Shown: positions 1-6,250, numbered from the stretch's first letter. The stretch is DNA of 14,285 bases from Balneolia bacterium (GCA_003566395.1 PXDL01000083.1:1-14285), one strand, 5' to 3'. Notes: generated by a model from the sequence alone, not told the origin. Program-made: numbers and translations.

Positions 1-195
1 AAGTCAACCGCCGCGCTCCGGATCGCCCGAAAGATGGACGCCCCCTGGCCTCTACTCTACGGGTTCATTATTTTACCCCGCTTTTTACGCGACGCTGTTT
101 ACGGTCTCATTGCACGAAACCGGTACAAATGGTTCGGAAAACGTGATAGCTGCCGTATGCCCGAACCCGAACTGAAGAGCTTGTTTCTTGAGTAA
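1..195 (+). CDS. DCC-family (DUF393) thiol-disulfide oxidoreductase-like protein, C-terminal part
   Basis: Frame 1 is open from the first base to a TAA at 193-195 and encodes the last 64 residues of a protein whose start lies outside the window. The tail has the pattern typical of the C-terminus of the DCC/DUF393 (YuxK-like) family: a proline-rich hydrophobic segment (LPRFLRDAVY), then ARNRYKWFGKRDSC followed by RMPEP. The N-terminal DxxCxxC signature that names the family would lie upstream and cannot be seen. Family members are small (about 130-150 residues), so about half is present. Their biochemical role is poorly defined; the thiol-redox label rests on the unseen CxxC. A 51-bp gap containing a small stem-loop separates it from metF on the same strand. 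Confidence 0.8.
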   Translation, partial: KSTAALRIARKMDAPWPLLYGFIILPRFLRDAVYGLIARNRYKWFGKRDSCRMPEPELKSLFLE

Positions 196-213
196 TGCCG
201 GGCTAACCCGGTA
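196..213 (+). other. small stem-loop after the DCC-family gene
   Basis: The sequence just after the stop codon, TGCCGGG-CTAA-CCCGGTA, can form a 7-bp stem (one G.T pair) with a 4-nt loop. No T-run follows, so it is not a standard intrinsic terminator. It could be an attenuating or mRNA-end structure between the DCC gene and metF, or chance. Confidence 0.3.
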
Positions 214-246
214 CACCATCACCCTGAATTAACCACGAGAATAAAA

Positions 247-1212
247 ATGAAAGTTATTGAGTTCTACGATAAGTCGGATGAACCCCTGATTTCCTTTGAA
301 ATAATTCCCCCTAAAAGAGGAAAATCGATTCAGGGAGTTTTTGATGCGCTCGATCAGGTGATGCCCTACCGGCCTCCGTTTATTGATGTGACCTCGCACG
401 CGGCCGAAGCCTATTACGAAGAGCTCGACAACGGCACCGTAAAGCGGCACATCAAGCGCAAGCGCCCCGGCACGATCGGTTTGTGCGCGGCCATTAAACA
501 CAGGTACAACATCGAGCCGGTTCCGCATGTAATTTGTAAAGGGTTTACGCGCGAAGAGACAGAAGACGCCCTGATCGAACTTAACTACCTGGGTATTCAG
601 AACGTTTTGGCTATTCGGGGAGACGACCCCGGGGCTTCCAAACCTTATAACAAAAACCGGGGCACCAACGAATACGCCGTAGATCTCGTGCAGCAGATCA
701 AGCGCATGAACAAAGGCATCTACCTGGAAGAGCTGATCGATCCGGATAAAACCGATTTCTGTGTAGGCGTGGGCGGCTATCCCGAAAAGCATTTTGAGGC
801 CCCGAATATCAACTGGGATATTCAGCGCCTGAAAGAGAAAGTTGATGCCGGAGCAGACTATGTGGTAACCCAAATGTTTTTCGACAACCGGTCCTATTTT
901 GATTTTGTTGATAAATGCCGGGAAGCAGGCATCAACGTTCCGATTATACCGGGACTGAAGCTGATCACAAATTATCGCCACCTGACCTCGCTTCCGCGTT
1001 CATTTCACCTGACTTTGCCCGATTCCCTGGCCCATGAGATTGCTCTTAACCCGCAACAGGCCAAAGAGATAGGCATTGAGTGGACGCTTCAGCAATGTCA
1101 GGAGTTGCTGGACCACGGCGTACAGGGGCTTCATTTTTATATCATGGCAAATCCGAGTCCTGTAGTTAACTTGCTCGACCGGATGAAAACCGGACTAAAG
1201 ACCCGCTCGTAA
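247..1212 (+). CDS. metF: 5,10-methylenetetrahydrofolate reductase
   Basis: A 321-residue protein of the MetF family, an FAD-dependent cytoplasmic TIM-barrel enzyme. It reduces 5,10-methylene-THF to 5-methyl-THF, the methyl donor for methionine synthesis. The N-terminal SFEIIPPKRGKS (residues 16-27) carries the conserved catalytic Glu (E18, corresponding to E28 of the E. coli enzyme). VLAIRGDDPG (120-129) carries the FAD-contacting Asp (D126). VTQMFFDN near residue 210 and the IPGLKLI motif complete the signature. Length is slightly above the usual 290-300 residues of bacterial MetF, with no regulatory extension like that of eukaryotic MTHFR. The ATG at 247 follows an A-rich stretch with no clear Shine-Dalgarno site. 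It lies between the DCC gene (51-nt gap) and the lipoprotein gene (20-nt gap), so these may share a transcript, though no other folate or methionine gene is nearby. Confidence 0.95.
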   Translation: MKVIEFYDKSDEPLISFEIIPPKRGKSIQGVFDALDQVMPYRPPFIDVTSHAAEAYYEELDNGTVKRHIKRKRPGTIGLCAAIKHRYNIEPVPHVICKGFTREETEDALIELNYLGIQNVLAIRGDDPGASKPYNKNRGTNEYAVDLVQQIKRMNKGIYLEELIDPDKTDFCVGVGGYPEKHFEAPNINWDIQRLKEKVDAGADYVVTQMFFDNRSYFDFVDKCREAGINVPIIPGLKLITNYRHLTSLPRSFHLTLPDSLAHEIALNPQQAKEIGIEWTLQQCQELLDHGVQGLHFYIMANPSPVVNLLDRMKTGLKTRS

Positions 1213-1221
1213 CCATTCTAC

Positions 1222-1225
1222 AGGA
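1222..1225 (+). promoter_or_regulatory. ribosome binding site supporting a TTG start
   Basis: AGGA stands 7 nt before the TTG at 1233. It is among the few good Shine-Dalgarno matches in a window where most starts lack one, and it decides the start of the NlpC/P60 lipoprotein. Confidence 0.5.
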
Positions 1226-1232
1226 TTTCGGA

Positions 1233-1700
1233 TTGACGTTATCCGCACCTACATACTTGCTGCTTTTGATTATTCCCGGATTCGTACTTTTTGTGTCCGG
1301 ATGTCGTCAGGTTCAGCCCGTAGATGCGTCGCATCAGATTGAGCAAAAACTGCTCCGGCAGTACGATCGCTGGCAGGGAACACCGTACCGGCTTGGAGGT
1401 AACGACCTCAACGGCGTGGACTGTTCGGCTTTTGTGATGCGTGTTTTTCGTGATGAATTCGGAGTGGAAATTCCACGTACAACCCGGAATCAACTTCGTG
1501 CAGGTAGCGCTGTAAACCCGAGACGGCTGCGGGTTGGCGATCTGGTTTTTTTTCAAACCGGACGTAACACCATGCACGTCGGTATTGTACTACGGAACGG
1601 CCGGTTCATGCACGCCTCGGTATCTCAAGGCGTAATTATCGATCAGCTCGGCGGAACGTACTGGCGCGAACGGTTTATCGGAGCACGAAGGGTTTTATAG
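1233..1700 (+). CDS. NlpC/P60-family lipoprotein peptidase (MepS/Spr-like)
   Basis: A 155-residue putative outer-membrane or periplasmic lipoprotein with one NlpC/P60 domain, the fold of gamma-D-glutamyl-diamino-acid peptidases that cut peptidoglycan stems. A hydrophobic N-terminus (8-21) ends in the lipobox V-S-G-C with lipidated Cys24. The catalytic domain shows VDCSAF (Cys64), MHVGIV (His115) and FMHAS (His127), matching Cys68/His119/His131 of E. coli MepS. RVGDLVFF (100-107) is also typical of the family. The start is TTG at 1233; an AGGA at 1222-1225 with 7-nt spacing supports it, and no ATG or GTG lies between the upstream in-frame stop and the lipobox. The signal peptide is odd in lacking basic residues in its n-region. 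Whether it acts as an endopeptidase on crosslinks, as MepS does, is inferred from size and architecture. Confidence 0.88.
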   Translation: MTLSAPTYLLLLIIPGFVLFVSGCRQVQPVDASHQIEQKLLRQYDRWQGTPYRLGGNDLNGVDCSAFVMRVFRDEFGVEIPRTTRNQLRAGSAVNPRRLRVGDLVFFQTGRNTMHVGIVLRNGRFMHASVSQGVIIDQLGGTYWRERFIGARRVL

Positions 1701-1754
1701 CCGTACGTGCTAATTATTAATTCGACTTAACACACATTTTTTCCCTGAACATAC

Positions 1755-2489
1755 ATGAAGTTACTTGTTAATGTAGATCACGTTGCAACCCTTCGCAATG
1801 CGCGGTCGGAAGGCTTTCCCGATCCTGTTGAAGCAGCGGTCATTTGTGAGGCCAACGGCGCCGCCGGAATTGTTTTTCACCTCCGGGAAGACCGTCGTCA
1901 TATAAAAGACGAGGACGCATGGCGCCTTAGCGAGCACGTGAAAGGGCTGCTTGACTTTGAGATGGGTGCCACTGAGGAAATGATTGGCATCTGCTGCAAG
2001 ATGAAGCCGCACCTTTGCACATTGGTTCCTGAAAAGCGGGAAGAAATTACTACAGAGGGCGGCCTTAATATGCCTCTCATTATGGACGACTACCGCACCC
2101 GCGTACTCCCGAAATTGAAAGAAGCGGGCATACCGGTCAGTTTGTTTGTGGAACCCGAACCTGACGACATCAAACGCTGCGCCGAGCTGGGTGTGCCCGT
2201 TGTTGAGCTGCACACCGGTACCTACGCCAACGCATCCGAATCCCGGAAGCCGGCCGAGTTAAAACGCCTGCGCCTGGCTGCCGAAACCGCTCACGAGCAC
2301 GGAATAAAGGTAAACGCAGGTCACGGCCTCAATTTTGAAAATATCCGGGCATTTATTGATGAAGTCCCTTATCTGGAAGAAATAAGTATAGGTCACGCGC
2401 TTATGGCCGACGCTCTCATGCGCGGACTTCCTGTTTCGGTCCGGGAAATGTCTGAAATCCTTGAAAATGCTACGGCAAAGGCTACCTAA
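1755..2489 (+). CDS. pdxJ: pyridoxine 5'-phosphate synthase
   Basis: PdxJ catalyses the last ring-forming step of the DXP-dependent vitamin B6 pathway, condensing 1-deoxy-D-xylulose 5-phosphate with 3-amino-2-oxopropyl phosphate to give pyridoxine 5'-phosphate in the cytoplasm. The 244 residues match the usual family length. The N-terminal VNVDHVATLRNAR (5-17) and FHLREDRRHI (41-50) are the family signature. His42, Arg44, His49, Glu69 (in DFEMG) and His190 (NAGHGLN) correspond to the E. coli active-site residues His45, Arg47, His52, Glu72 and His193, so the enzyme should be active. The ATG at 1755 has no clear SD. The stop codon is immediately followed by the era start (TAAATG), so the two genes are almost certainly co-transcribed and translationally coupled. 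Confidence 0.97.
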   Translation: MKLLVNVDHVATLRNARSEGFPDPVEAAVICEANGAAGIVFHLREDRRHIKDEDAWRLSEHVKGLLDFEMGATEEMIGICCKMKPHLCTLVPEKREEITTEGGLNMPLIMDDYRTRVLPKLKEAGIPVSLFVEPEPDDIKRCAELGVPVVELHTGTYANASESRKPAELKRLRLAAETAHEHGIKVNAGHGLNFENIRAFIDEVPYLEEISIGHALMADALMRGLPVSVREMSEILENATAKAT

Positions 2490-3401
2490 ATGAGTACTAA
2501 TCCAAGCGGTGAACCTGCCCCATCGTCCTACAAATCCGGGTATGCAGCCATAGCGGGCAAACCCAACGCCGGGAAATCGACCTTTTTGAATGCTGTTCTC
2601 GGTACCAAGCTTTCTATTATTTCCCCCAAGGTTCAGACCACCCGGCACCGTATCACCGGTATTCATTCCGATGAGCGTGGTCAAATCGTTTTCCTGGATA
2701 CGCCGGGGATTCTCGAACCGCGATATAAACTCCATGAAAGGATGATGAGAGCCGTGGGGCGCTCCCTCGAAGACGCCGATATTATCCTGTTCATCACCGA
2801 TCCGGGAGACATTCCTGAAAAGGACGAGCTCGAAGTCTTGCGCAAAGCCGGAAAAAAACCGTTGCTTTCGCTGATCAACAAATCCGACAGGTACAGCGAA
2901 ACGACACTGGATACAGCCCGCGCCCGGCTTGAAGAGGTCCTTCAGCCCACTGAAACGCACATTGTGTCTGCGCTGCATCAAAAAGGTGTGGATGCTATTG
3001 CCGAATCCATTTTCAACCTTCTGCCTCAGGGGCCGCCGTTTTACCCGCCGGACCAGCTCAGCGAACACCCCGAACGTTTTTTTGTATCTGAACTGATACG
3101 TGAGCAGCTTTTTGATCAGTACAGAGCCGAGATTCCGTATTCCTGTGCTGTTAACGTGCTCACTTTTTCCGATGATAAAGACATGGTGCGCATAGAAGCG
3201 GAAATCGTTGTAAACCGAAACAGTCAGAAAGGCATTCTGATCGGGAAAGGCGGAGCGGCCCTGAAGAAACTCGGAACGGTGTCGCGGCAGGAGATTGAGC
3301 GGTTTACCGGCCGGAAAGTCTTTTTAAATCTTTTTGTGAAAGTCAGGGAGAAGTGGCGCGATAACGACACTTTTCTACGAAGCTACGGCTACGACAGCTG
3401 A
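2490..3401 (+). CDS. era: GTPase Era
   Basis: Era is a GTPase that binds the 3' end of 16S rRNA and assists 30S subunit maturation. The 303-residue protein has all parts: G1 GKPNAGKS (23-30), G3 DTPG (70-73), G4 NKSD (130-133) and a G5-type SAL, followed by a C-terminal KH RNA-binding domain with GKGGAALKKLG and the typical ending VREKWRDND. G1 carries Ala where many Era proteins have Val, a conservative change. A polar extension of about 15 residues precedes the G domain. The first base of its ATG directly follows the pdxJ stop. This tight pdxJ-era pairing gives no functional link, only shared expression. Downstream, 123 nt of non-coding sequence with its own promoter separate it from the NusG-like gene. 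Confidence 0.97.
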   Translation: MSTNPSGEPAPSSYKSGYAAIAGKPNAGKSTFLNAVLGTKLSIISPKVQTTRHRITGIHSDERGQIVFLDTPGILEPRYKLHERMMRAVGRSLEDADIILFITDPGDIPEKDELEVLRKAGKKPLLSLINKSDRYSETTLDTARARLEEVLQPTETHIVSALHQKGVDAIAESIFNLLPQGPPFYPPDQLSEHPERFFVSELIREQLFDQYRAEIPYSCAVNVLTFSDDKDMVRIEAEIVVNRNSQKGILIGKGGAALKKLGTVSRQEIERFTGRKVFLNLFVKVREKWRDNDTFLRSYGYDS

Positions 3402-3421
3402 CATCCGCGTACCCCGCCTTC

Positions 3422-3450
3422 TTGATTTCCGTATTTTTTTCGTTTATAAT
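3422..3450 (+). promoter_or_regulatory. sigma70-like promoter ahead of the NusG-family gene
   Basis: TTGATT (3422-3427, four of six matches to the -35 box) is separated by exactly 17 nt from a perfect TATAAT (3445-3450). Transcription would begin near 3457 and give a leader of about 70 nt before the ATG at 3525. Both hexamers fall in the gap between era and the NusG-like gene, so the latter probably has its own transcript. Confidence 0.55.
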
Positions 3451-3524
3451 CGTTTCCGCGTGAGCTAATTTCAGGTTTACGCCGCCCTTTTCCCTTTGTG
3501 ATTTAAGTTTTCATCTGCACTCCA

Positions 3525-4115
3525 ATGAGCACGCGTAATCTGCCATCTGCCGAACAAGTTAAACGCCGGTTGAGAATTCAACACGAGCAACCGGCCTGGT
3601 ATGCCCTCAAAACCGGTCCACGTAAAGAGAAAAAACTGAACGAAGAGCTTCAGAAAAGCGGAATTGAAACCTACATGCCTCTCAGCCGCGAGCTTCGGCA
3701 GTGGAGCGATCGGAAAAAGTGGGTGGAAGAACCCATGTTCCGGGGTTACATTTTTGTCCGGACCGTCACCAATGACTTTATTAAGGCTCTCAATCACGAC
3801 GGAGCTGTCCATTTTGTGAAATTTAACGGCAGGCACTCTGTAATTCCGGAAGAACAGATCGAATTTATCCGGAAGATTGTGTCCAACAAAATCCGGTATG
3901 AAGTCAGCGAAGAGAAGTTTGAAGAAGGCGACCCCGTTGAAGTTGTTCAGGGGGCGCTGAAAGGGTTAAAAGGGGTATGGGTCCATAAAAAATCCAAGTA
4001 TAATGTTGCTATTCATATTGAACAGCTTTCCAGAACGCTGACGGTGGAAATCCCCTCGGCTTTCATCAAAAAACTACCTCAACCCGACGATGAGGAAGCT
4101 GAAGCCGGGAAATAG
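3525..4115 (+). CDS. NusG-family transcription elongation/antitermination factor (UpxY/RfaH-like)
   Basis: A 196-residue two-domain NusG-family protein. The NGN domain (about 24-118) starts WYALKTGPRKEKKLNEEL and includes YMPLSRE and PMFRGYIFVR; the KOW domain (about 133-185) shows EGDPVEVVQGALKGLKG. The family binds RNA polymerase and couples it to ribosomes or suppresses pausing. The gene is unlikely to be the housekeeping nusG, because the usual secE and rplK neighbours are absent and the NGN sequence resembles specialised UpxY/LoaP/RfaH paralogues that typically serve polysaccharide operons. No such operon follows here: the next gene is convergent. A basic, polar N-terminal stretch of about 23 residues precedes the NGN domain and the C-terminus is acidic. 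The ATG lacks an SD. Family assignment is firm; the specialised role is inference. Confidence 0.85.
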   Translation: MSTRNLPSAEQVKRRLRIQHEQPAWYALKTGPRKEKKLNEELQKSGIETYMPLSRELRQWSDRKKWVEEPMFRGYIFVRTVTNDFIKALNHDGAVHFVKFNGRHSVIPEEQIEFIRKIVSNKIRYEVSEEKFEEGDPVEVVQGALKGLKGVWVHKKSKYNVAIHIEQLSRTLTVEIPSAFIKKLPQPDDEEAEAGK

Positions 4116-4120
4116 TGACT

Positions 4121-4147
4121 ACCGCCCAAAGAACTCGTTTCGGCGGT
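4121..4147 (+). other. hairpin immediately after the NusG-like gene
   Basis: ACCGCC (4121-4126) pairs with GGCGGT (4142-4147), and after a C/C mismatch AAA (4128-4130) pairs with TTT (4138-4140), leaving a 7-nt loop. It begins 6 nt after the stop codon but is followed by an A-rich, not U-rich, tract, so it may be a pause or mRNA-protecting structure rather than an intrinsic terminator. Confidence 0.35.
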
Positions 4148-4290
4148 AAAACATCATACATCATAAAAAAAGGCGACACCCTTTACCCGAATTATTCACG
4201 AAATGATAAAATATGCGGTCCAATCAACTGATTAATATGAGTATATAGAAAATACACGTTACCCCGAATTTGGGTGTGCTTTAAAACGGC

Positions 4291-4394
4291 GAATTTTTAC
4301 CGCTGACCGCGTTGAAGCTGGAAAAGTGTGCTCAGGGTACATTAGTACTCTTCCGCTCACTTTTTCACCTTCGCCTTGTCAGCGAAAAAAATTC
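4291..4394. repeat. ~104-bp imperfect palindrome (two ~50-nt arms)
   Basis: The left arm (4291-4340) and the reverse complement of the right arm (4345-4394) align over their full length with one small gap on each side. Both begin GAATTTTT, both have CGCTGAC at arm positions 11-17, both contain a GAAG..TG..AAAAGTG segment, and they meet at GTAC-ATTA-GTAC (4337-4348). Two equal 50-nt arms about an ATTA centre are unlikely by chance. It could be a MITE-like or REP-like element, a structured terminator, or a cruciform-forming site. Confidence 0.6.
4321..4365. terminator. candidate bidirectional terminator in the palindrome core
   Basis: Within the palindrome, GAAAA (4321-4325) is followed by a stem (GTGTGC pairing with GCTCAC through one mismatch, then AGGGTAC pairing with GTACTCT around ATTA) and then TTTTT (4361-4365). 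Read on either strand this gives a hairpin followed by a T-run of four or five. That suits termination of both the NusG-like transcript (+) and the icd transcript (-). The stem is interrupted and only moderately GC-rich, so the call is tentative. Confidence 0.45.
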
Positions 4395-4448
4395 TTGGTG
4401 AATAATCCGGGTTAAGATATCGCCTTTAGAATTTGTGCCCGGTCAGAT

Positions 4449-5462
4449 TCAGGACTCCCGGATAGTTTTACAAATTGCATCCGTGAATGATTTTGTGCTT
4501 CCCTTTCCACCGAGATCGGCTGTGCGCACTTCAGGGTCGGCCAGTGCTTTCAGGCTTGACTCTCTGATCAGGGTGTAGTGATCATCCAGGCCTAAGTGGC
4601 GGAGCATCATAAGCGCTGAAAACAGCAAGGCTGTAGGATTGGCTTTGCCCTGCCCCGCTATATCCGGAGCGGATCCGTGAACGGCCTCAAACACGGCATA
4701 GTCGTCGCCGATGTTGGCACCGGGGGTGACGCCAAGCCCTCCCACAAGCCCGGACGCCAGATCACTTATGATATCACCAAACAGGTTGGTTGTAACGATT
4801 ACATCAAACTGCTGCGGACGCATCACAAGCTGCATGGCCATGTTATCGATAATCATATCCTGAAACTCGATTTCCGGATAATCTTTGGCAATTTGCTCAC
4901 CTATCCGTAAAAACAAACCCGTTGATTCTTTAAGGATGTTGGCTTTGTGGCCGAGGGTGACTTTCTTCAAATTAAATTTGCGGGCGTACTCAAAAGCGGC
5001 CTTCACAATTCGCTCGCTGGCTTTCCGGGTGATAACACCGACCAGCTCCACATGATCACGATCACCGTTTACGAAACGCTCCTGACCGATATAGAGGCCC
5101 TCTGTATTTTCCCGAAAAGTAACCAAATCCACATCAGGATAGACGTTTTTAACTCCCGGAAGCGACTGAACCGGACGTACGTTGGAGTACAGATTCAGAA
5201 CCTGACGCAGTGTTACGTTCGCCGACTTGAAGCCCTTGCCCACAGGCGTTGTGAGCGGACCTTTGAGGGCTACACCATGCTCTTTTATTAAGTTGATGGT
5301 ATCCTCGGGAAGCGGATTTCCTGTTTTTTCAAAGGCTTCTGCACCGGCAAAACCTTCTATCCAGTTTATGGGAACGCGGGCTTCACTAAATATTTGCTGT
5401 ACTGAAGAAGTTATTTCAGGTCCGATGCCGTCACCGGGAAGTAATACTATGTTACGGGTCAT
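4449..5462 (-). CDS. icd: NAD-type isocitrate dehydrogenase
   Basis: A 337-residue member of the isocitrate/isopropylmalate dehydrogenase family, acting in the TCA cycle to convert isocitrate to 2-oxoglutarate and CO2. Isocitrate rather than isopropylmalate specificity is supported by SANVTLR (80-86), which supplies the Ser80 and Asn82 equivalents of E. coli Ser113/Asn115, and by FRENTEGLYIG (116-126). Lys173 (GHKANILK) and the metal-binding Asp207, Asp230 and Asp234 (TTNLFGDIISD) are present. The coenzyme-binding stretch HGSAPDIAG has Asp267-Ile268, the pair that favours NAD; NADP enzymes have Lys-Tyr here. It is compact compared with the E. coli NADP enzyme (416 residues) and close to NAD-IDH and homoisocitrate dehydrogenases, the latter being the main alternative. 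It is transcribed alone, with an A-rich start context and hairpin elements on both sides. Confidence 0.85.
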   Translation of the reverse strand: MTRNIVLLPGDGIGPEITSSVQQIFSEARVPINWIEGFAGAEAFEKTGNPLPEDTINLIKEHGVALKGPLTTPVGKGFKSANVTLRQVLNLYSNVRPVQSLPGVKNVYPDVDLVTFRENTEGLYIGQERFVNGDRDHVELVGVITRKASERIVKAAFEYARKFNLKKVTLGHKANILKESTGLFLRIGEQIAKDYPEIEFQDMIIDNMAMQLVMRPQQFDVIVTTNLFGDIISDLASGLVGGLGVTPGANIGDDYAVFEAVHGSAPDIAGQGKANPTALLFSALMMLRHLGLDDHYTLIRESSLKALADPEVRTADLGGKGSTKSFTDAICKTIRES

Positions 5463-5520
5463 TTTTTAATAGTTTTTTGAATGTCTAAAGATTTGTTCCG
5501 ATTGAACTACGTACGGCCGG

Positions 5521-5549
5521 GTATTAAAGTGTTTAAGAAGGCTTTGCAA
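5521..5549 (-). promoter_or_regulatory. weak candidate promoter for icd
   Basis: On the - strand, TTGCAA (5549-5544; 4/6 to the -35 box) precedes TAATAC (5526-5521; 3/6 to the -10 box) with 17-nt spacing. This would give a leader of about 50 nt to the icd ATG. The match is weak and Bacteroidetes-type promoters can look different. Confidence 0.25.
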
Positions 5550-5569
5550 AACCGTTGATTTGCCTGTCT

Positions 5570-5630
5570 TTCGCCTTGTCACAAAAATGAAATCCTCGAA
5601 TAGTTAGCCTATGCTCCGGTTTCATTTTTG
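5570..5630. repeat. 12-mer plus long hairpin, second structured element
   Basis: TTCGCCTTGTCA (5570-5581) is identical to 4370-4381. It is followed at once by an inverted repeat with perfect 11-bp arms, CAAAAATGAAA (5582-5592) and TTTCATTTTTG (5620-5630). Inside the loop, ATAG and CTAT pair around TTAGC. The hairpin has A-run/stem/T-run polarity like the 4291-4394 core. It could be a dispersed repeat, a terminator for the acylase operon or a structured leader element upstream of icd. Confidence 0.55.
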
Positions 5631-5708
5631 CTCCTGCATTGAATTCAAACAAATTTCCTGGTTTATCAAAACTTTCTTTCACAACATAAACCTTCTTACA
5701 GGCGGGAA

Positions 5709-5759
5709 ACCGGCATAACCGAACGCTGAGTTAACTAAATGGAAAACTGCAATGCCGGT
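5709..5759. repeat. spaced inverted repeat ACCGGCAT / ATGCCGGT
   Basis: Perfect 8-bp arms at 5709-5716 and 5752-5759 enclose 35 nt. There is no T-run after either arm. It may be a protein-binding or stem-loop site or a remnant of an element; the long spacer keeps confidence low. Confidence 0.3.
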
Positions 5760-5914
5760 GATTCAATACATCCCACGATAGGTTCCATTTTTAACTACGA
5801 AAACAGAAAGCGTTTCTCGTTTAGCAAAACATACCGTAAGAGGAAAAAGTGAGCATCACCCTGCCGAAATTCACCAAGTTTGTAAAATAGGAAAATTCGG
5901 GCTGAAAAACGTGA

Positions 5915-6250
5915 TCAACGTCCTCTTCCGAGCAGAAGGTATCCGCTCAGACAGGCAAAGCCTCCGGTGAGGGCTCCGGCGAGAGTTGTCATTACATAGA
6001 TCAACCAAACCGGCAGCGTCATCAGCGTACTTATCTGACTGCTGAGCACTCCGCCGTTCTGTATATCGGTGATCAGCGCAAGTACAAGCCACAGGCCTCC
6101 GGAGGCAAGCAAACCTGCTGAAAAGGCTTTGTAACCGCGATCAGGACCTATCAGCCCGGCTACAAAACAGGCAAAAACAATCGTCCACCAGGGGAAAAAC
6201 AACATGAGGCCCCAGCTTCCCAGTACAATAATTACAATTGCCGCTTTCAT
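5915..6250 (-). CDS. small hydrophobic membrane protein, function unknown
   Basis: A 111-residue, strongly hydrophobic protein that I do not recognise as a named family. Likely membrane segments are about 2-35 (possibly two passes around PWW at 20-22), 43-62 and 78-108; loops are short, with charged PDRGYK at 36-41 and a C-terminal RGR. Glycine is frequent in the helices (AGALTGG, LSGYLLLG). Its ATG overlaps the stop of the penicillin-acylase gene by the ATGA arrangement, so it is almost certainly translated from the same mRNA and coupled to it. A role in anchoring, maturing or exporting partners of the acylase is conceivable, but nothing in the sequence proves it. It is the last gene of the run before a 452-nt gap. 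Confidence 0.75.
   Translation of the reverse strand: MKAAIVIIVLGSWGLMLFFPWWTIVFACFVAGLIGPDRGYKAFSAGLLASGGLWLVLALITDIQNGGVLSSQISTLMTLPVWLIYVMTTLAGALTGGFACLSGYLLLGRGR

Larger units (their letters stand above)
4116..4448. other. 333-nt convergent intergenic region
   Basis: This gap separates two convergent genes, the NusG-like gene (+) and icd (-). I see no open frame longer than about a dozen codons with a plausible start. It holds a short hairpin right after the NusG-like stop (4121-4147), a tandem ACATCAT pair (near 4151-4164), an AT-rich stretch (about 4175-4255), and a long imperfect palindrome (4291-4394) whose core looks like a bidirectional terminator. Confidence 0.8.
5463..5914. other. 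452-nt intergenic region between icd and the small membrane protein gene
   Basis: No supported gene; the longest + strand frame with an ATG (near 5480) is 25 codons and looks like chance. The region holds a weak candidate icd promoter (5521-5549), the shared 12-mer and long hairpin (5570-5630), a spaced inverted repeat (5709-5759) and two small hairpins before the membrane gene's end: AGAAA-GCG-TTTCT (5805-5817, extendable with one bulge) and CCGAAATT/AATTCGG (5864-5900). The latter two could help end the acylase transcript. Confidence 0.75.

Noticed and set aside
229..981. 250-codon open frame antisense to metF
   Set aside because: It lies opposite an unmistakable metF, has no recognisable motif, and such long antisense frames are expected from the codon bias of the real gene.
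2259..3068. 269-codon open frame antisense to pdxJ and era
   Set aside because: It crosses the boundary of two well-supported genes on the other strand and shows no recognisable protein features.
4121..4147. Intrinsic terminator right after the NusG-like gene
   Set aside because: The stem is real, but it is followed by an A-rich tract and no T-run on the + strand, so it was kept only as a hairpin.
4291..4394. Integron attC site or insertion sequence
   Set aside because: No integrase or transposase gene is present, no attC-type R box core sites were recognised, and flanking target duplications were not evident.
4449..5462. Calling this gene leuB (3-isopropylmalate dehydrogenase)
   Set aside because: The SxNVxLR substrate motif and FRENTEGLYIG favour isocitrate, and there are no leucine genes around it.
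5480..5557. 25-codon + strand frame starting ATG upstream of icd
   Set aside because: It is very short, has no ribosome site or recognisable feature, and overlaps the probable icd promoter region.
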